Source: Roseburia sp. | GTDB lineage: Bacteria > Bacillota > Clostridia > Lachnospirales > Lachnospiraceae | Assembly: GCA_023664265.1 (NCBI GenBank) | Contig: JAMPFV010000009.1 | Location: 1-64,000 of the forward strand | Length of the DNA: 64,000 bases | Direction: 5' to 3' | Shown here: piece by piece, positions 1 to 9,769 of the stretch | Layout: each line of letters begins with the position of its first letter | Position numbering within the stretch: position 1 is the first letter of the stretch | The notes under the pieces: model-generated | The model's database searches: none | Told to the model about the DNA's origin: nothing | The model's input: only the letters and a program-made list of their open reading frames with translations | Position numbers and translations under genes: made by a program

Positions 1-311
1 CGCATAAGGAATTTTGCCGCTTTGCGGCATGCGGGCCGCGCAGGGTCAATACCCCCGCAGCTCTGCTGCTCCTGCGCTCACAGCTTGCCATTCCTCCCCT
101 TCCCGCTCCCCGTTTTATCCTTGCAGGGATGATTGTCTGCGGCATATAAGGAGCCGCTTGTGACTATTGCCCAATTAAAAAAAGAAAAAATAGTACAATG
201 TGGCAAAATTGTATATTTAGCATTGCTTTAAGCTTAAAAATATGTTAAATTAATGACAGTAATTAAACTAAATATAAGGTAAAATAACTTTAATGATTAA
301 GGGGTGTTTCA
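1..311. other. Leader region before the GH26 gene, no gene seen
   Basis: No convincing coding region. The first 150 bases are GC-rich and contain a small hairpin (TGCCGC-TTTG-CGGCA type, about 14-29). From about 175 the sequence becomes strongly AT-rich, as expected for a promoter region of the gene starting at 312, but I cannot choose one -35/-10 pair: TTGCTT/TAAATT and ATGACA/TATAAG combinations both exist with imperfect scores or spacing. GGGGTG just before 312 may serve as a weak ribosome binding site. Confidence 0.5.
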
Positions 312-1796
312 GTGAAGAAAAGGAAAAAGGTACTCCTGCCTGCTTTGACACTGCTTTTGCTTGCGGGCTGCGGCGCGGATAACAGCGAGGCCGGCGCGGG
401 GGCTGATATCGCGGTAAAGACCGTGGAGTATGAGGCGGAGACGGCGCGGCTGCTCGGCGGCACAAGCGTTCAAAAGGAAAACGATACAGGGTATGTGGAC
501 GGCTTTCAGGCGGACGCGGACGGTATGGAGCTGGATATTCAGATTGACAGCGCGGGGTTTTATGACATTAATGTCATAAACAGGAGCGCAGACGGCGGCT
601 ACAAGGAGAATTATCTGTTGGTGGACGGCGACAGTATGGGGAACTTTTCCGCGGAGGGAAAGGAGTTTACGGATTCCAGGATACGGCGCGTGTATCTGGA
701 AGCGGGGCAGCATACAATCACGCTTATGAAATATTGGGGATGGATACAGGTGGATAAGATACAGGTATCGCAGTCGGAGCCTCTCGACGAGGAGCGGTTT
801 GAGATAGAGCCGGTGCTGGTGAATCCGAATGCGACAGACAACACAAGGCGGCTGATGACCTATCTGTGCGATGTGTACGGGAAGGACATTATTTCCGGAC
901 AATACTGCGACTTGGGGATGTATGGCAAGGAGAACGCCGTGATCTGGAAGGCGACCGGCGGGAAGTATCCGGCGATTCTGGGATTGGATTTCATCGAGTA
1001 CAGTCCCTCGAGAGTATCGCACGGCAGTCAGCCCAAGGCGGTGGACTACGCGATTGAATACTGGGAGGCGGGCGGTATCGTCACCTTCTGCTGGCACTGG
1101 AACGCACCGGAGAAGTATCTTACGGGAAATTGGTATTCCGGTTTCTATACGGACTCCACCAACATAGACCTTGCGAAGATTATGAGTGGCGAGGACGAGG
1201 AGGGCTATCGGCTCCTCATGGCGGACATCGACGCGATTGCACAGGAGATGCTCAAGCTTCAGGCGGCGGATGTGCCGATACTGTGGCGGCCGCTCCATGA
1301 GGCGAGCGGCGGATGGTTTTGGTGGGGGAACGCGGGGGCGGATGCATACAAGCAGCTCTACCGTTTGCTGTATGACAAGCTGACGAACGAATACGGCATC
1401 AACAATCTGATCTGGGTGTGGAACGGACAGTCCGCGGACTGGTATCCGGGCGACGAGTATGTGGACATTATCGGGGAGGACATTTATCCGGGGGAGAAGG
1501 TCTACACGCCGCAGACCGCGAAATACCTGGAGGTGCTTGACTATACGGATGCCAAAAAGATGATTGTCCTGTCGGAGAATGGCTGTCTGTTTGACCCCGA
1601 CCTGGCGATACGCGACGGCTCCATGTGGGGGTACTTCGGCACTTGGGGCGGGGAGTTTGTCACGGAGAATGTCAGTCTGAACATCCTGTCCGAGAAGTAT
1701 ACGGAGGAGGAGATGCTAAAGAAGGTCTACAACCACGAGCATGTGATCACGCGGGATGAGCTGCCCGATTTGAAAAATTATCCGCTGCGCGAATAG
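312..1796 (+). CDS. Secreted lipoprotein, CBM35/CBM6-like module plus glycoside hydrolase family 26 (mannanase-like)
   Basis: Probably an endo-beta-1,4-mannanase-type enzyme acting outside the cell. GTG start, 494 residues. A lysine-rich lipoprotein signal ends in LLLAGC with the lipidated cysteine at residue 20. Residues about 35-150 form a beta-sandwich carbohydrate-binding module of CBM35/CBM6 type, with the typical YEAE opening and a YLEAGQHTITL segment near its end. Residues about 160-475 are a GH26 TIM barrel: WRPLHEASG carries the acid/base Glu330 and VLSENG carries the nucleophile Glu422, both expected for the family. The next gene lies about 180 bases downstream behind its own promoter, so this gene is probably a separate unit, but the neighbouring sugar transporters suggest a shared glycan substrate. 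GH26 also includes beta-1,3-xylanases and lichenases, so the substrate is not certain. Confidence 0.88.
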   Translation: MKKRKKVLLPALTLLLLAGCGADNSEAGAGADIAVKTVEYEAETARLLGGTSVQKENDTGYVDGFQADADGMELDIQIDSAGFYDINVINRSADGGYKENYLLVDGDSMGNFSAEGKEFTDSRIRRVYLEAGQHTITLMKYWGWIQVDKIQVSQSEPLDEERFEIEPVLVNPNATDNTRRLMTYLCDVYGKDIISGQYCDLGMYGKENAVIWKATGGKYPAILGLDFIEYSPSRVSHGSQPKAVDYAIEYWEAGGIVTFCWHWNAPEKYLTGNWYSGFYTDSTNIDLAKIMSGEDEEGYRLLMADIDAIAQEMLKLQAADVPILWRPLHEASGGWFWWGNAGADAYKQLYRLLYDKLTNEYGINNLIWVWNGQSADWYPGDEYVDIIGEDIYPGEKVYTPQTAKYLEVLDYTDAKKMIVLSENGCLFDPDLAIRDGSMWGYFGTWGGEFVTENVSLNILSEKYTEEEMLKKVYNHEHVITRDELPDLKNYPLRE

Positions 1797-1880
1797 CGCA
1801 TAAACAGGGCGATACGGACGTGCGACAATAAAGTCCGTAGTATAAATAAAAAAATTATGGTATTCATTCAAGAATCTTTT

Positions 1881-1889
1881 TGCTATAAT
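1881..1889 (+). promoter_or_regulatory. Extended -10 promoter for the sugar-transport operon
   Basis: TGC-TATAAT is a perfect extended -10 element in an AT-rich gap. The -35 region is poor (TATTCA at best), which is tolerated by extended -10 promoters. The transcript would carry a leader of about 80 bases with a 6-3-6 inverted repeat (TGTGCA-TTT-TGCACA, 1922-1936) before the ATG at 1975. Confidence 0.6.
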
Positions 1890-1974
1890 AGTAAAAAAGT
1901 GACCCAAAGATGAGAAAAAATTGTGCATTTTGCACACGGGGACAATTGCGAAAAAGACAGGAGGGAGGCGGAGT

Positions 1975-2616
1975 ATGGGGAGAATATTTCAGATGGACAG
2001 CCCGATAATGACATTTCTGAATAAAGCGGGGGAGCTGATACTGCTGGATATCTGCTGGCTGATCGGATGCATCCCCATTGTCACGATCGGGACATCGACC
2101 ACGGCGCTCTACTATGCCGTGGTGAAAAGCGTAAGGAAAGACACCGGATATCCTGTGGGGGAATTTATTCGGGCCTACAGGAGGAATCTGAAGCGTGGAA
2201 TTGCGGCGACGCTTATCCTTATGGCTTTTCTTGCGGTTCTGTACATCAATCGTGAGGTTGCGGCGAATGCGGGCAAGGCCGTGGGAATCACGGGCATTCT
2301 GATTTATGATGGGATTTTTGCGGTGCTTGTGGGGATTTCGGTGTATCTGTTTCCCGTGCTGTCACGATTTTCTTTCCGATTGGCGGATGGATTTAAGCTT
2401 TCCTTTGTGATGGCGGTGCGGTATCTTCCGGCGACGGCCTGCGTGGCGGTGGGGACGGCGCTCCTTTTTGCGGTATGGGCGTACTGCCTCCCGATACCGC
2501 TGATATTGGTGCTTCCGGCGGCGTGGTACTATGCGGTGTCTTTCTACATGGAGAAGATACTGCTCCGGTACATGCCCAAGCCGGAGGAGGGAGAGATGAG
2601 CTGGTATTACCTGTAG
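1975..2616 (+). CDS. YesL-like DUF624 membrane protein
   Basis: An integral membrane protein of 213 residues with about five hydrophobic segments, of the DUF624/YesL family, usually found beside CUT1 sugar permeases and of unknown molecular function. The N-terminal MGRIFQMDSPIMTFLNKAGELILLD and the following WLIGCIPIVTIGTSTTALYYA are characteristic of the family. The ATG at 1975 is chosen because GGGAGGCGG precedes it; an in-frame start at 1921 lacks such a site and would add 18 unconserved residues. First gene of a long collinear operon that ends at 17573. The function in transport or its assembly is inference from context. Confidence 0.82.
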   Translation: MGRIFQMDSPIMTFLNKAGELILLDICWLIGCIPIVTIGTSTTALYYAVVKSVRKDTGYPVGEFIRAYRRNLKRGIAATLILMAFLAVLYINREVAANAGKAVGITGILIYDGIFAVLVGISVYLFPVLSRFSFRLADGFKLSFVMAVRYLPATACVAVGTALLFAVWAYCLPIPLILVLPAAWYYAVSFYMEKILLRYMPKPEEGEMSWYYL

Positions 2617-2731
2617 GATGCAGGAGCAGGATAGGAGATGCAATCGGAAATATCGGGAAAACGGTGATTTAATCAGCGCTTCCATAGAGAATAAGACGCG
2701 TCTGCAGAAGCGGGCAGATAGGAGTTAAGGA

Positions 2732-5728
2732 ATGATGAAGAGGAAAAAGACAGGAAAAAGAGCGATGGCCGTTGCACTGGCGGCAGCCCTGCTTGCGGGC
2801 GCCTGCCCGTTTTATCTTCCGAAATCGGAAGCCAAGACGGTCATGTCGGAGGAGGAATTTAAGGAGCTTTTGAGTACATATTCCATCGGCGGAGCGGTGC
2901 CCCTCTATAAGGAGTATGCCGCCGGTAAGGGCGACAACAGACCCTCAGGGGCTATTGAGGTTGAGGCTGACAGCTACAGCAGGTATGAGGAGAACGGCGT
3001 CAGCGTGACGCCGGAGTCCTATGAGAATTATGAGGGCATGGAGGGCACGAGCATCGTGACGGCGGAGAACGCGATTGTCGAGTACGACATCACGGTTCCC
3101 GAGAGCGGATGGTATGATCTGTCAATGGTATATTACCCGATTGAGGGCAAGAGCTCGGAGATTCAGCGGGGCTTCTTTGTTGACGGCGCGCTCCCGTACA
3201 GAGAGCTGGCGGACGTGGAGTTCTCGAGGATATGGAAGGTGGACGTGCAGAGTGATGTCGTTGACGGGAACGGCATCGCGGTCAAGGCATGGGAAAAGGA
3301 CAATCAGGGAAATGACATGAAGCCGTCCATGGTAGAGGCGCCCGAGTGGGTGACGACGCCGTTCTATGACAGCGACGGCTATGTGCTTGAGAATCTTGCG
3401 CTGTATCTGGAGCAGGGCGAGCATACGATTTCCATTATTTCCAGAAAGGAGCCGATGTTGCTGCGCAAGCTGGTATTGGGCAATGTCGGACAGGTATCCT
3501 CCTATCAGGAGGTGAAGGCGGCTTGGGACGCGCAGGGAGCGAAGGAGACAAGCGGCCATGTGATCCGCGTTGAGGCGGAGAACGCGGTCAAGACCTCCTC
3601 GCAGATGCTGTACCCCCAGCAGGACCAGTCCTCGCCGGCGATTTATCCGTCGAGTGCGAAGGAGCTGCTCAACAACAGCATCGGCGGCAATTCTTGGAAG
3701 CTTTCCGGACAGTGGATGGAATGGGCGTTTGACGTGCCGGAGAGCGGCTATTACAACATTTCCTTACACGCAAAGCAGAACTTTTCAAGAGGTATCTATG
3801 TGTCCCGCAAGATATTCATTGACGGCACGGTGCCCTTCGAGGAATTGAATGATTACGGATTTACCTATGAGCAGAGCTGGCGGCAGGATGTCCTCTCCGA
3901 CGAGGCGGGCAATCCCTACAGCATTTATCTGGAGCAGGGCAGCCACACGCTGCGGATGCAGGTGGTGCTCGGCGAGTTCTCCGAGATTGTCAGCGAGGTA
4001 CAGAGCTGTGTGGAGGAGCTGAACGCGATTTACCGCAAGGTTATCCGCATTACGGGCGTGAGTCCGGACAGCTACCGCGACTATGAGATCGAGGCGAGTC
4101 TTCCCGAGCTGCCCAATGAGATGGCGGCGGTTCGCGACAAGCTGAATCATGCGATTGAGAGCCTGCGCGCGGCGGCAGGGCGCAGCAGCGACAAGGAGAC
4201 GGTGCTGATCACCATGCGGGATCAGTTGGATGATCTGATCGCGGATCCGGAGTATTTTGTGAAGGTTATCTCCACCTTCCGCATCAACATCCGTGCGACG
4301 GGTACTTGGATCACGCAGGTTATCGAGCAGCCGCTGCAGCTCGACAGGATTTATGTGACCTCGCCGGACACGAAGGCGGATATCGCCAAGGTCTCCTTCT
4401 TTGCAAAGACGAAATATGAGTTCAGCAGATTGTTTTACTCCTTCGTGATCGACTACAATCAGGTCGGAAACGTTGCGGAGGAGGGGGATGAGAACCCGAC
4501 GATCACGCTCTGGATTGGAACCGGACGTGACCAGGCGAACGTTATCAAGTCCCTGATAGACGAGACCTTTACGAGCGAGACGGGCATCAATGTCAATGTA
4601 CAGCTCGTGGATATGAACACCCTGCTTCGCGCGGAGCTTGCCGGAGAGGGGCCGGATGTGGCGATTCAGGTTGCCAACACGAACGGTATCGCGGGCGCGG
4701 TGCTGAACACGGGAAATGACACGCCTGTCAACTATGGCCTGCGAAACGCGGTTTTGGATTTGACGCAGTTTGACGACTGGCAGGAGGTTACGTCGCGATT
4801 TTACGACAGCGCCCTGACGGCGTTCAGCTTTGACGGCGCGCTGTACGCGCTGCCGGAGACGGAGACCTTCCCCGTCATGTTCTACCGCAAGGATATTCTG
4901 GCGGAGGTCGGCTTGGAGCTGCCGCAGACATGGGACGAGGTAAAGGTTGCGATGACGGTGCTGGCAAAGAACCAGATGGAATTTGCCATGCTGCCGAGCG
5001 AGCAGATATTTGCGATGATGCTGTACCAGAACGGCGGAGAATATTACACGGAGGGCGGTATGGCGTCCGCGCTGGATTCCGATATCGCGGTCAGCACCTT
5101 CAGGGAATACTGCGAGTATTACACGGATTACGGTCTGGATAAGGTGACCAGCGCCGAGGAACGGTTCCGTACCGGAGAGGCGCCGATTATGATCGCCGAT
5201 TACACGGTATACAACAACCTGCAGGTTTCCGCGCCGGACATCAAAGGGGTGTGGGATTTCGCACCGGTTCCGGGCGTCAGGAAGGAGGACGGGACGATTG
5301 ACCGCTCCGTGGGCTGTACCGGACTTGCGAGCATCATTATGTCCGACACGGAGTATCCCGAGGAGTGCTGGGAGTTCCTGAAGTGGTGGACCTCGGCGGA
5401 GGTTCAGATCCTGTTCGACCGGGAGCTTGAGAGCCTGATGGGATCGGCGGCGCGCGTGGCGACGGCCAATAAGGAGGCGTTTGAGAGTCTGCCGTGGCCG
5501 GTGGAGACCTACGAGGTGCTCGCGGAACAGTTCCAATGGGTAAAGGGCATTCCGCAGGTGCCGGGCGGCTATTACTCATGGCGTAATGTCAACAATGCGT
5601 TCTACACGGTGACGACGGACACGGATACCGCGACGCCGAGAGAGGAACTGATGGATAAGGTAATCTATATCAATGATGAGATCAATTACAAGAGGAAAGA
5701 GTTCGGACTGCCTCTTGCAGAAGATTAG
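2732..5728 (+). CDS. Extracellular solute-binding protein (family 1) with N-terminal carbohydrate-binding-like modules
   Basis: A very large binding protein of 998 residues; family members are usually 400-550. After a signal peptide (about 1-34; the AGAC around residue 25 is a poor lipobox) come two beta-sandwich modules that resemble CBM35/CBM6, about 70-250 and 275-425, each opening with an EVEAD/RVEAEN segment and closing with YLEQGEHT or YLEQGSHT. A helical linker (about 430-525) and another beta-rich stretch follow. The solute-binding domain starts near residue 587 (TITLWIGTG) and runs to the end, with the typical EGPDVAI and ETFPVMFYRKD segments. The following permease gene starts 20 bases downstream, so this is the binding protein of that CUT1 transporter. 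The modules may tether glycans at the surface. Confidence 0.85.
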   Translation: MMKRKKTGKRAMAVALAAALLAGACPFYLPKSEAKTVMSEEEFKELLSTYSIGGAVPLYKEYAAGKGDNRPSGAIEVEADSYSRYEENGVSVTPESYENYEGMEGTSIVTAENAIVEYDITVPESGWYDLSMVYYPIEGKSSEIQRGFFVDGALPYRELADVEFSRIWKVDVQSDVVDGNGIAVKAWEKDNQGNDMKPSMVEAPEWVTTPFYDSDGYVLENLALYLEQGEHTISIISRKEPMLLRKLVLGNVGQVSSYQEVKAAWDAQGAKETSGHVIRVEAENAVKTSSQMLYPQQDQSSPAIYPSSAKELLNNSIGGNSWKLSGQWMEWAFDVPESGYYNISLHAKQNFSRGIYVSRKIFIDGTVPFEELNDYGFTYEQSWRQDVLSDEAGNPYSIYLEQGSHTLRMQVVLGEFSEIVSEVQSCVEELNAIYRKVIRITGVSPDSYRDYEIEASLPELPNEMAAVRDKLNHAIESLRAAAGRSSDKETVLITMRDQLDDLIADPEYFVKVISTFRINIRATGTWITQVIEQPLQLDRIYVTSPDTKADIAKVSFFAKTKYEFSRLFYSFVIDYNQVGNVAEEGDENPTITLWIGTGRDQANVIKSLIDETFTSETGINVNVQLVDMNTLLRAELAGEGPDVAIQVANTNGIAGAVLNTGNDTPVNYGLRNAVLDLTQFDDWQEVTSRFYDSALTAFSFDGALYALPETETFPVMFYRKDILAEVGLELPQTWDEVKVAMTVLAKNQMEFAMLPSEQIFAMMLYQNGGEYYTEGGMASALDSDIAVSTFREYCEYYTDYGLDKVTSAEERFRTGEAPIMIADYTVYNNLQVSAPDIKGVWDFAPVPGVRKEDGTIDRSVGCTGLASIIMSDTEYPEECWEFLKWWTSAEVQILFDRELESLMGSAARVATANKEAFESLPWPVETYEVLAEQFQWVKGIPQVPGGYYSWRNVNNAFYTVTTDTDTATPREELMDKVIYINDEINYKRKEFGLPLAED

Positions 5729-5748
5729 GATGGGAGGGGAATAGAGGA

Positions 5749-6681
5749 ATGGCAACGAGTGAAAATCTGTCAGAAATCGCAAAGCGGCAGAAGAAATTAA
5801 GCTACCGGATTAAAAAGAACCGCTCCTGTTATCTGATGCTGGCGCCGTACTTTATCTTGTTCTTTGTGTTTACGGTGCTTCCGGTCATTATTTCGGTGGG
5901 TTTGTCGTTTACCTATTTTAACATGCTGGAGATGCCGCGGTTTACGGGCTGGGCGAACTATATCCGGCTGTTTCTGGAGGACGATATCTTCCTGATCGCC
6001 CTGAAGAACACCTTGCTGTTTGCCGTTATCACGGGGCCGGTCAGCTACATGCTCTGCCTGCTGTTTGCGTGGATCATCAACGAGTTTTCGGGCAAATTCA
6101 GGGCGTTTCTCACATTGATATTCTACGCGCCGAGCATCTGCGGTAACGCGTACATGGTGTGGAGCCTGATTTTGTCGGGCGACCGCTACGGTTATCTGAA
6201 CGGTATCCTGTTGAAGCTCGGCATCATCAACGAGCAGATACTCTGGATGCAGACGGAGAAATATATTCTTCCGATGCTGATCGTGGTGCAGTTGTGGCTG
6301 TCCTTAGGTACAGGCTTCCTTTCCTTTATCGCCGGACTGCAGACGGTTGACAAGAGCCTCTATGAGGCGGCTGCGCTGGACGGCGTGAAGAACCGCTGGC
6401 AGGAGCTTTGGTATGTGACGCTCCCGTCGATGAAGCCGCAGTTGATGTTCGGCGCGGTTATGCAGATTACGCAGTCCTTCGCGGTGGCGGACATCTCAAT
6501 ACAGCTCGCCGGCAACCCGTCCATCAACTACGCGGGTGCGACGGTTGTAACGCATCTGCTGGATTACGGCTCGACCCGTTTTGATATGGGCTATGCCTCC
6601 GCGATCGCAACGGTATTGTTCCTGCTGATGGTGGGAACGAATAAGCTGGTACAGAAGGTACTGAGAAGGGTGGGTGAATAA
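5749..6681 (+). CDS. CUT1 ABC sugar transporter permease (LplB/UgpA type)
   Basis: Inner membrane permease of 310 residues with six predicted membrane segments; it would pair with the next gene to form the channel. The cytoplasmic EAA loop that contacts the ATPase is visible as YEAAALDGVKNRWQELWYVTLPSM around residues 205-228. A GGAGGGG site precedes the ATG. The stop codon overlaps the start of the next permease by one base (TAATG), so the two are translationally coupled. The cluster encodes no ATP-binding subunit, so a shared MsmX-type ATPase from elsewhere is probably used (inference from the known sharing of MsmX in Firmicutes). Confidence 0.92.
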   Translation: MATSENLSEIAKRQKKLSYRIKKNRSCYLMLAPYFILFFVFTVLPVIISVGLSFTYFNMLEMPRFTGWANYIRLFLEDDIFLIALKNTLLFAVITGPVSYMLCLLFAWIINEFSGKFRAFLTLIFYAPSICGNAYMVWSLILSGDRYGYLNGILLKLGIINEQILWMQTEKYILPMLIVVQLWLSLGTGFLSFIAGLQTVDKSLYEAAALDGVKNRWQELWYVTLPSMKPQLMFGAVMQITQSFAVADISIQLAGNPSINYAGATVVTHLLDYGSTRFDMGYASAIATVLFLLMVGTNKLVQKVLRRVGE

Positions 6682-7553
6682 TGAAGGCGATACGGATATT
6701 CAAACCAAAACAGAAAAAGCTGAACCGTTCCATGGCGGGAAATACGCTGTTGTTTATTCTGATGGCCATCTGCGGCGTGTTTATGGCGCTCCCGATTGTG
6801 ATGATCGTCAACAACGCGCTCAAGCCGCTGGACGAATTATTCCAGTTCCCGCCGAAGATTTTCGTGCGGAACCCGACCTTGGAGAATTTCTCGGATCTGT
6901 TCGTCGTGATGAACGACTCGTGGGTGCCGTTCTCGCGATATATTCTGAATACAGTGATCATTACGGGATTCGGTACGCTGGGGCACGTCCTTCTCGCTTC
7001 GCTGGCGGCGTATCCGCTCGCAAAGCATGATTTTCCGGGCAAGAAGCTTTTATTCAACATGGTCGTGCTGTCCATGATGTTCTCTTGGACGGTCACACAG
7101 ATACCGACCTATATGATTGTCTCGTGGTTACATATTAACAACAATTTCCTGGCCATGATTTTGCCGGCATGGCAGTTTGGCATGGGGCTTTACCTGATGA
7201 AGCAGTTTATGGAGCAGCTTCCGGACTCGCTGATGGAGTCGGCAAGGCTTGACGGTGCGACGGAGTTCCAGATTTTCTGGAAAATCGTTATGCCGAACGT
7301 AAAACCCGCGTGGCTGACGCTCGCCATCTTCCAGTTCCAGCAGATGTGGGCGAACACGGGGAGCATGTATCTGCGCGACGAGCAGCTCAAGCCGATGCAG
7401 TTCGCGCTGCAGCAGATTACCGGCGGCGGAACGGCGCGAGCGGGCGCGAGCGCGGCAGTGACCTTTATTATTGCGGCAATTCCGATTATCTTCTTCCTTA
7501 TATGCCAGAGCAATGTAATCGAGACCATGACAACCTCCGGTATGAAGGACTAA
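6681..7553 (+). CDS. CUT1 ABC sugar transporter permease (LplC/MalG type)
   Basis: Second permease of the first transporter, 290 residues, six predicted membrane segments. The EAA loop reads MESARLDGATEFQIFWKIVMPNVKPA at about 185-210. The family-typical NNALKPLDELFQFPP segment follows the first membrane helix. It overlaps the previous gene by one base. The next gene starts about 50 bases downstream with no terminator in between, so the operon continues. Confidence 0.92.
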   Translation: MKAIRIFKPKQKKLNRSMAGNTLLFILMAICGVFMALPIVMIVNNALKPLDELFQFPPKIFVRNPTLENFSDLFVVMNDSWVPFSRYILNTVIITGFGTLGHVLLASLAAYPLAKHDFPGKKLLFNMVVLSMMFSWTVTQIPTYMIVSWLHINNNFLAMILPAWQFGMGLYLMKQFMEQLPDSLMESARLDGATEFQIFWKIVMPNVKPAWLTLAIFQFQQMWANTGSMYLRDEQLKPMQFALQQITGGGTARAGASAAVTFIIAAIPIIFFLICQSNVIETMTTSGMKD

Positions 7554-7606
7554 AAAACGAAAAGTTTTTCCAGGGCGGCAAAATCTTGGTTGAGGGATAG
7601 AGGATT

Positions 7607-9118
7607 ATGAGGAAAGGGTGTGGAGCTATGAGGAAAAAGAGAACGGGGAAATGGGGGAAGCGGATTGCGGCGCTGCTTTGCCTGACGCTGGTGTTGGGCG
7701 TCAGCGTCGGGGAGACGGCACAGGCCTCCTCCCTTCCCTATGACGCCTATAATTATGACTATAGAGAAGATGTGGTGTTTACGCCGTCCGCTTATGTGCC
7801 GGATACGAGCATTTCAGGCGTGGGGCTGGGCGTCGGCGCGTTTTCGTCGCCGCAGGATATGTGTGTGGCGCCGGACGGCAAGGTCTATGTGGCGGACACG
7901 GGCAACAATCGGATCGTGATTCTGGACAGCGGTATGAAATCCGTGATAAAGGTGATCGATTCCTTTGAGCGCGACGGACAGACGGACACTTTCAATACGC
8001 CTTACGGCGTCGCGGTTTCGGGGAAGAACGAGCTGTATGTCGCGGACTCCGAGAACAAGCGGATTGTGGTGTTGGACGAGAACGGCGGATTTGTCAAGAT
8101 TGTTGACAATCCGACCTCGGAGATTTTGGAGGACGATTATGTGTTTACGCCGCTCAAGGTCAGCGTGGACTATGCCGACCGTATCTACTGCATCGGACGA
8201 AACATGTTCGAGGGCATTATGGTATTTGACGAGAACGGCGATTTTACAGGCTTCTTCGGGACAATCGAGGTACAGATCACCCTCTGGGAGAAGTTCTGGC
8301 GGAAGCTGGCGACCAAGGAGGAGCGCTCGAGACAGCAGCTCTTTATCCCGACGGAGTTTACGGGAATCGACGTGGACGGCGCGGGCTTTGTATACGCCTC
8401 CAATATTGACCCCGAGGGCAAGCAGGCGGTCAGACGCTTAAATCCCAAGGGGGAGGACGTTATCAAGAAGGGCGTCAGCGGGAATCTCGGCGGCGACGTG
8501 ACGACCTCCCTGTCGGGCATCTACAGCGGGCCTTCGACCATTGTGGACGTTGTCTACAGGGGAAGCGGTATCTATTCCATTCTTGACAGCAAGCGCGGAA
8601 GGGTATTCACCTACGACAGAGAGGGCAATCTGCTCTATATCTTCGGCGGGCTCGGCTCGCAGGCGGGAACCTTTACGACGCCGGTGGCGATCGAGTCGAG
8701 CGGGGAGCGCATGATGGTGCTGGACTCCTATCGCGGCGAGATCATCACCTTTATCGAGACCCGCTACGGCAGCCTGATCAACGAGGCGGTGGCGCTGCGC
8801 TACGACGGCGACGAGACGCTGGCGGTCGCGAAGTGGCAGGAGGTCCTGAAGCTGGACGAGAACAACGAGCTTGCCAATACAGGTATCGGAAAGGCGTATC
8901 TGACCGCGGGCGATAACAAGAGCGCGATGAAATATTTGAAGCTGGGCATGAACAGGGAGTATTATTCCATCGCCTTTAAGCGGTACCGCAACGAGATTTT
9001 GAAGGACAACATGAATTTCATTTTGACCGGAATAGTCGTTATCTGTATCGGGATTTACGTGTTTGGCAGAGTGCGCGACAAGCGGAAGGGAAAGACGGCG
9101 GAAGGAGGGATTTTGTAA
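7607..9118 (+). CDS. NHL-repeat beta-propeller protein with TPR-like segment and C-terminal membrane anchor
   Basis: An exported, membrane-anchored protein of 503 residues with a signal peptide (about 1-40). Residues about 55-390 contain NHL-type repeats, recognisable as VYVADTGNNRIVILD, LYVADSENKRIVVLDENG and VFTYDREGNLLYIFG, which form a beta-propeller. Residues about 395-455 resemble a TPR unit (KWQEVLKLDENNELANTGIGKAYLTAGD). A single membrane segment (about 470-487) precedes a basic tail. An ATG at 7628 is an equally plausible start. Its role is unknown; as it sits between the sugar permeases and the Yip1-like and DUF5696 genes it may belong to a surface glycan or uptake complex. Confidence 0.78.
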   Translation: MRKGCGAMRKKRTGKWGKRIAALLCLTLVLGVSVGETAQASSLPYDAYNYDYREDVVFTPSAYVPDTSISGVGLGVGAFSSPQDMCVAPDGKVYVADTGNNRIVILDSGMKSVIKVIDSFERDGQTDTFNTPYGVAVSGKNELYVADSENKRIVVLDENGGFVKIVDNPTSEILEDDYVFTPLKVSVDYADRIYCIGRNMFEGIMVFDENGDFTGFFGTIEVQITLWEKFWRKLATKEERSRQQLFIPTEFTGIDVDGAGFVYASNIDPEGKQAVRRLNPKGEDVIKKGVSGNLGGDVTTSLSGIYSGPSTIVDVVYRGSGIYSILDSKRGRVFTYDREGNLLYIFGGLGSQAGTFTTPVAIESSGERMMVLDSYRGEIITFIETRYGSLINEAVALRYDGDETLAVAKWQEVLKLDENNELANTGIGKAYLTAGDNKSAMKYLKLGMNREYYSIAFKRYRNEILKDNMNFILTGIVVICIGIYVFGRVRDKRKGKTAEGGIL

Positions 9119-9751
9119 ATGAAAAAATATTTTTCCAAGGATAAGTGGAAGTTTATGTTTTACACGATGACACATCCGGCGGACGGCTTTTACGAAATCC
9201 GGCATCGGGAGCAGGGAAGCGTTCCGCTTGCGGTTGCAATGGTAGTGCTGTTTTCCATCTGCTTTTCCATGAACAGAATGCTGGCGAGCTTTGTGGTCAA
9301 TGACGTGGATCCTCGGACGGTGGACAGTCTGAGAGAGCTGACGGCGGTATTGCTGCTGTATCTGCTGTTCTGCGTGGGGAACTGGTCGATCACCTGCCTG
9401 ATGGAGGGCGAGGGACGGCTCAAGGATATCGCGATTGCGGTGGGCTATTCTCTGGTGCCGATGATCGTGACGATGGTGCCCGCGACGATTTTAAGTCAGG
9501 GCATTGCCGATAACGAGGAGGCCTTCTATACGATGCTGATTGTCGTCGGCATCGGGTACTCCGTCATTATCGCGCTGATCGGCATTATGCAGGTGCACAA
9601 CTATACGCTGGGGAAGACCATCGTGGTGCTGTTTCTGACATTTATAGCAATGTTCATCATCATTTTCGTATGCCTCCTGCTGTTGAATCTGATAAGCCAG
9701 ATTTACAATTTCTTTTACAGCCTGTATACGGAAATCATATTCCGCAACTAG
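9119..9751 (+). CDS. Yip1-family integral membrane protein
   Basis: 210 residues with five hydrophobic segments and a short soluble N-terminus containing the conserved-looking HPADGFYEIRHREQGS. This topology and the opening motif match the Yip1/YIP-domain family found in many Firmicutes operons of this kind. The ATG directly follows the stop codon of the NHL gene, behind a GGAGGG site that lies inside that gene, so the two are translationally coupled. Biochemical function unknown. Confidence 0.75.
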   Translation: MKKYFSKDKWKFMFYTMTHPADGFYEIRHREQGSVPLAVAMVVLFSICFSMNRMLASFVVNDVDPRTVDSLRELTAVLLLYLLFCVGNWSITCLMEGEGRLKDIAIAVGYSLVPMIVTMVPATILSQGIADNEEAFYTMLIVVGIGYSVIIALIGIMQVHNYTLGKTIVVLFLTFIAMFIIIFVCLLLLNLISQIYNFFYSLYTEIIFRN

Positions 9752-9769
9752 AAGGGGGGAAAGCAGACG

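Noticed and set aside
3785..5536. 583-codon open frame on the minus strand inside the large solute-binding protein gene
   Set aside because: Shadow of the plus-strand gene: rich in Arg, His and Leu, no recognisable domain, no ribosome binding site, and the plus-strand protein has clear family motifs.
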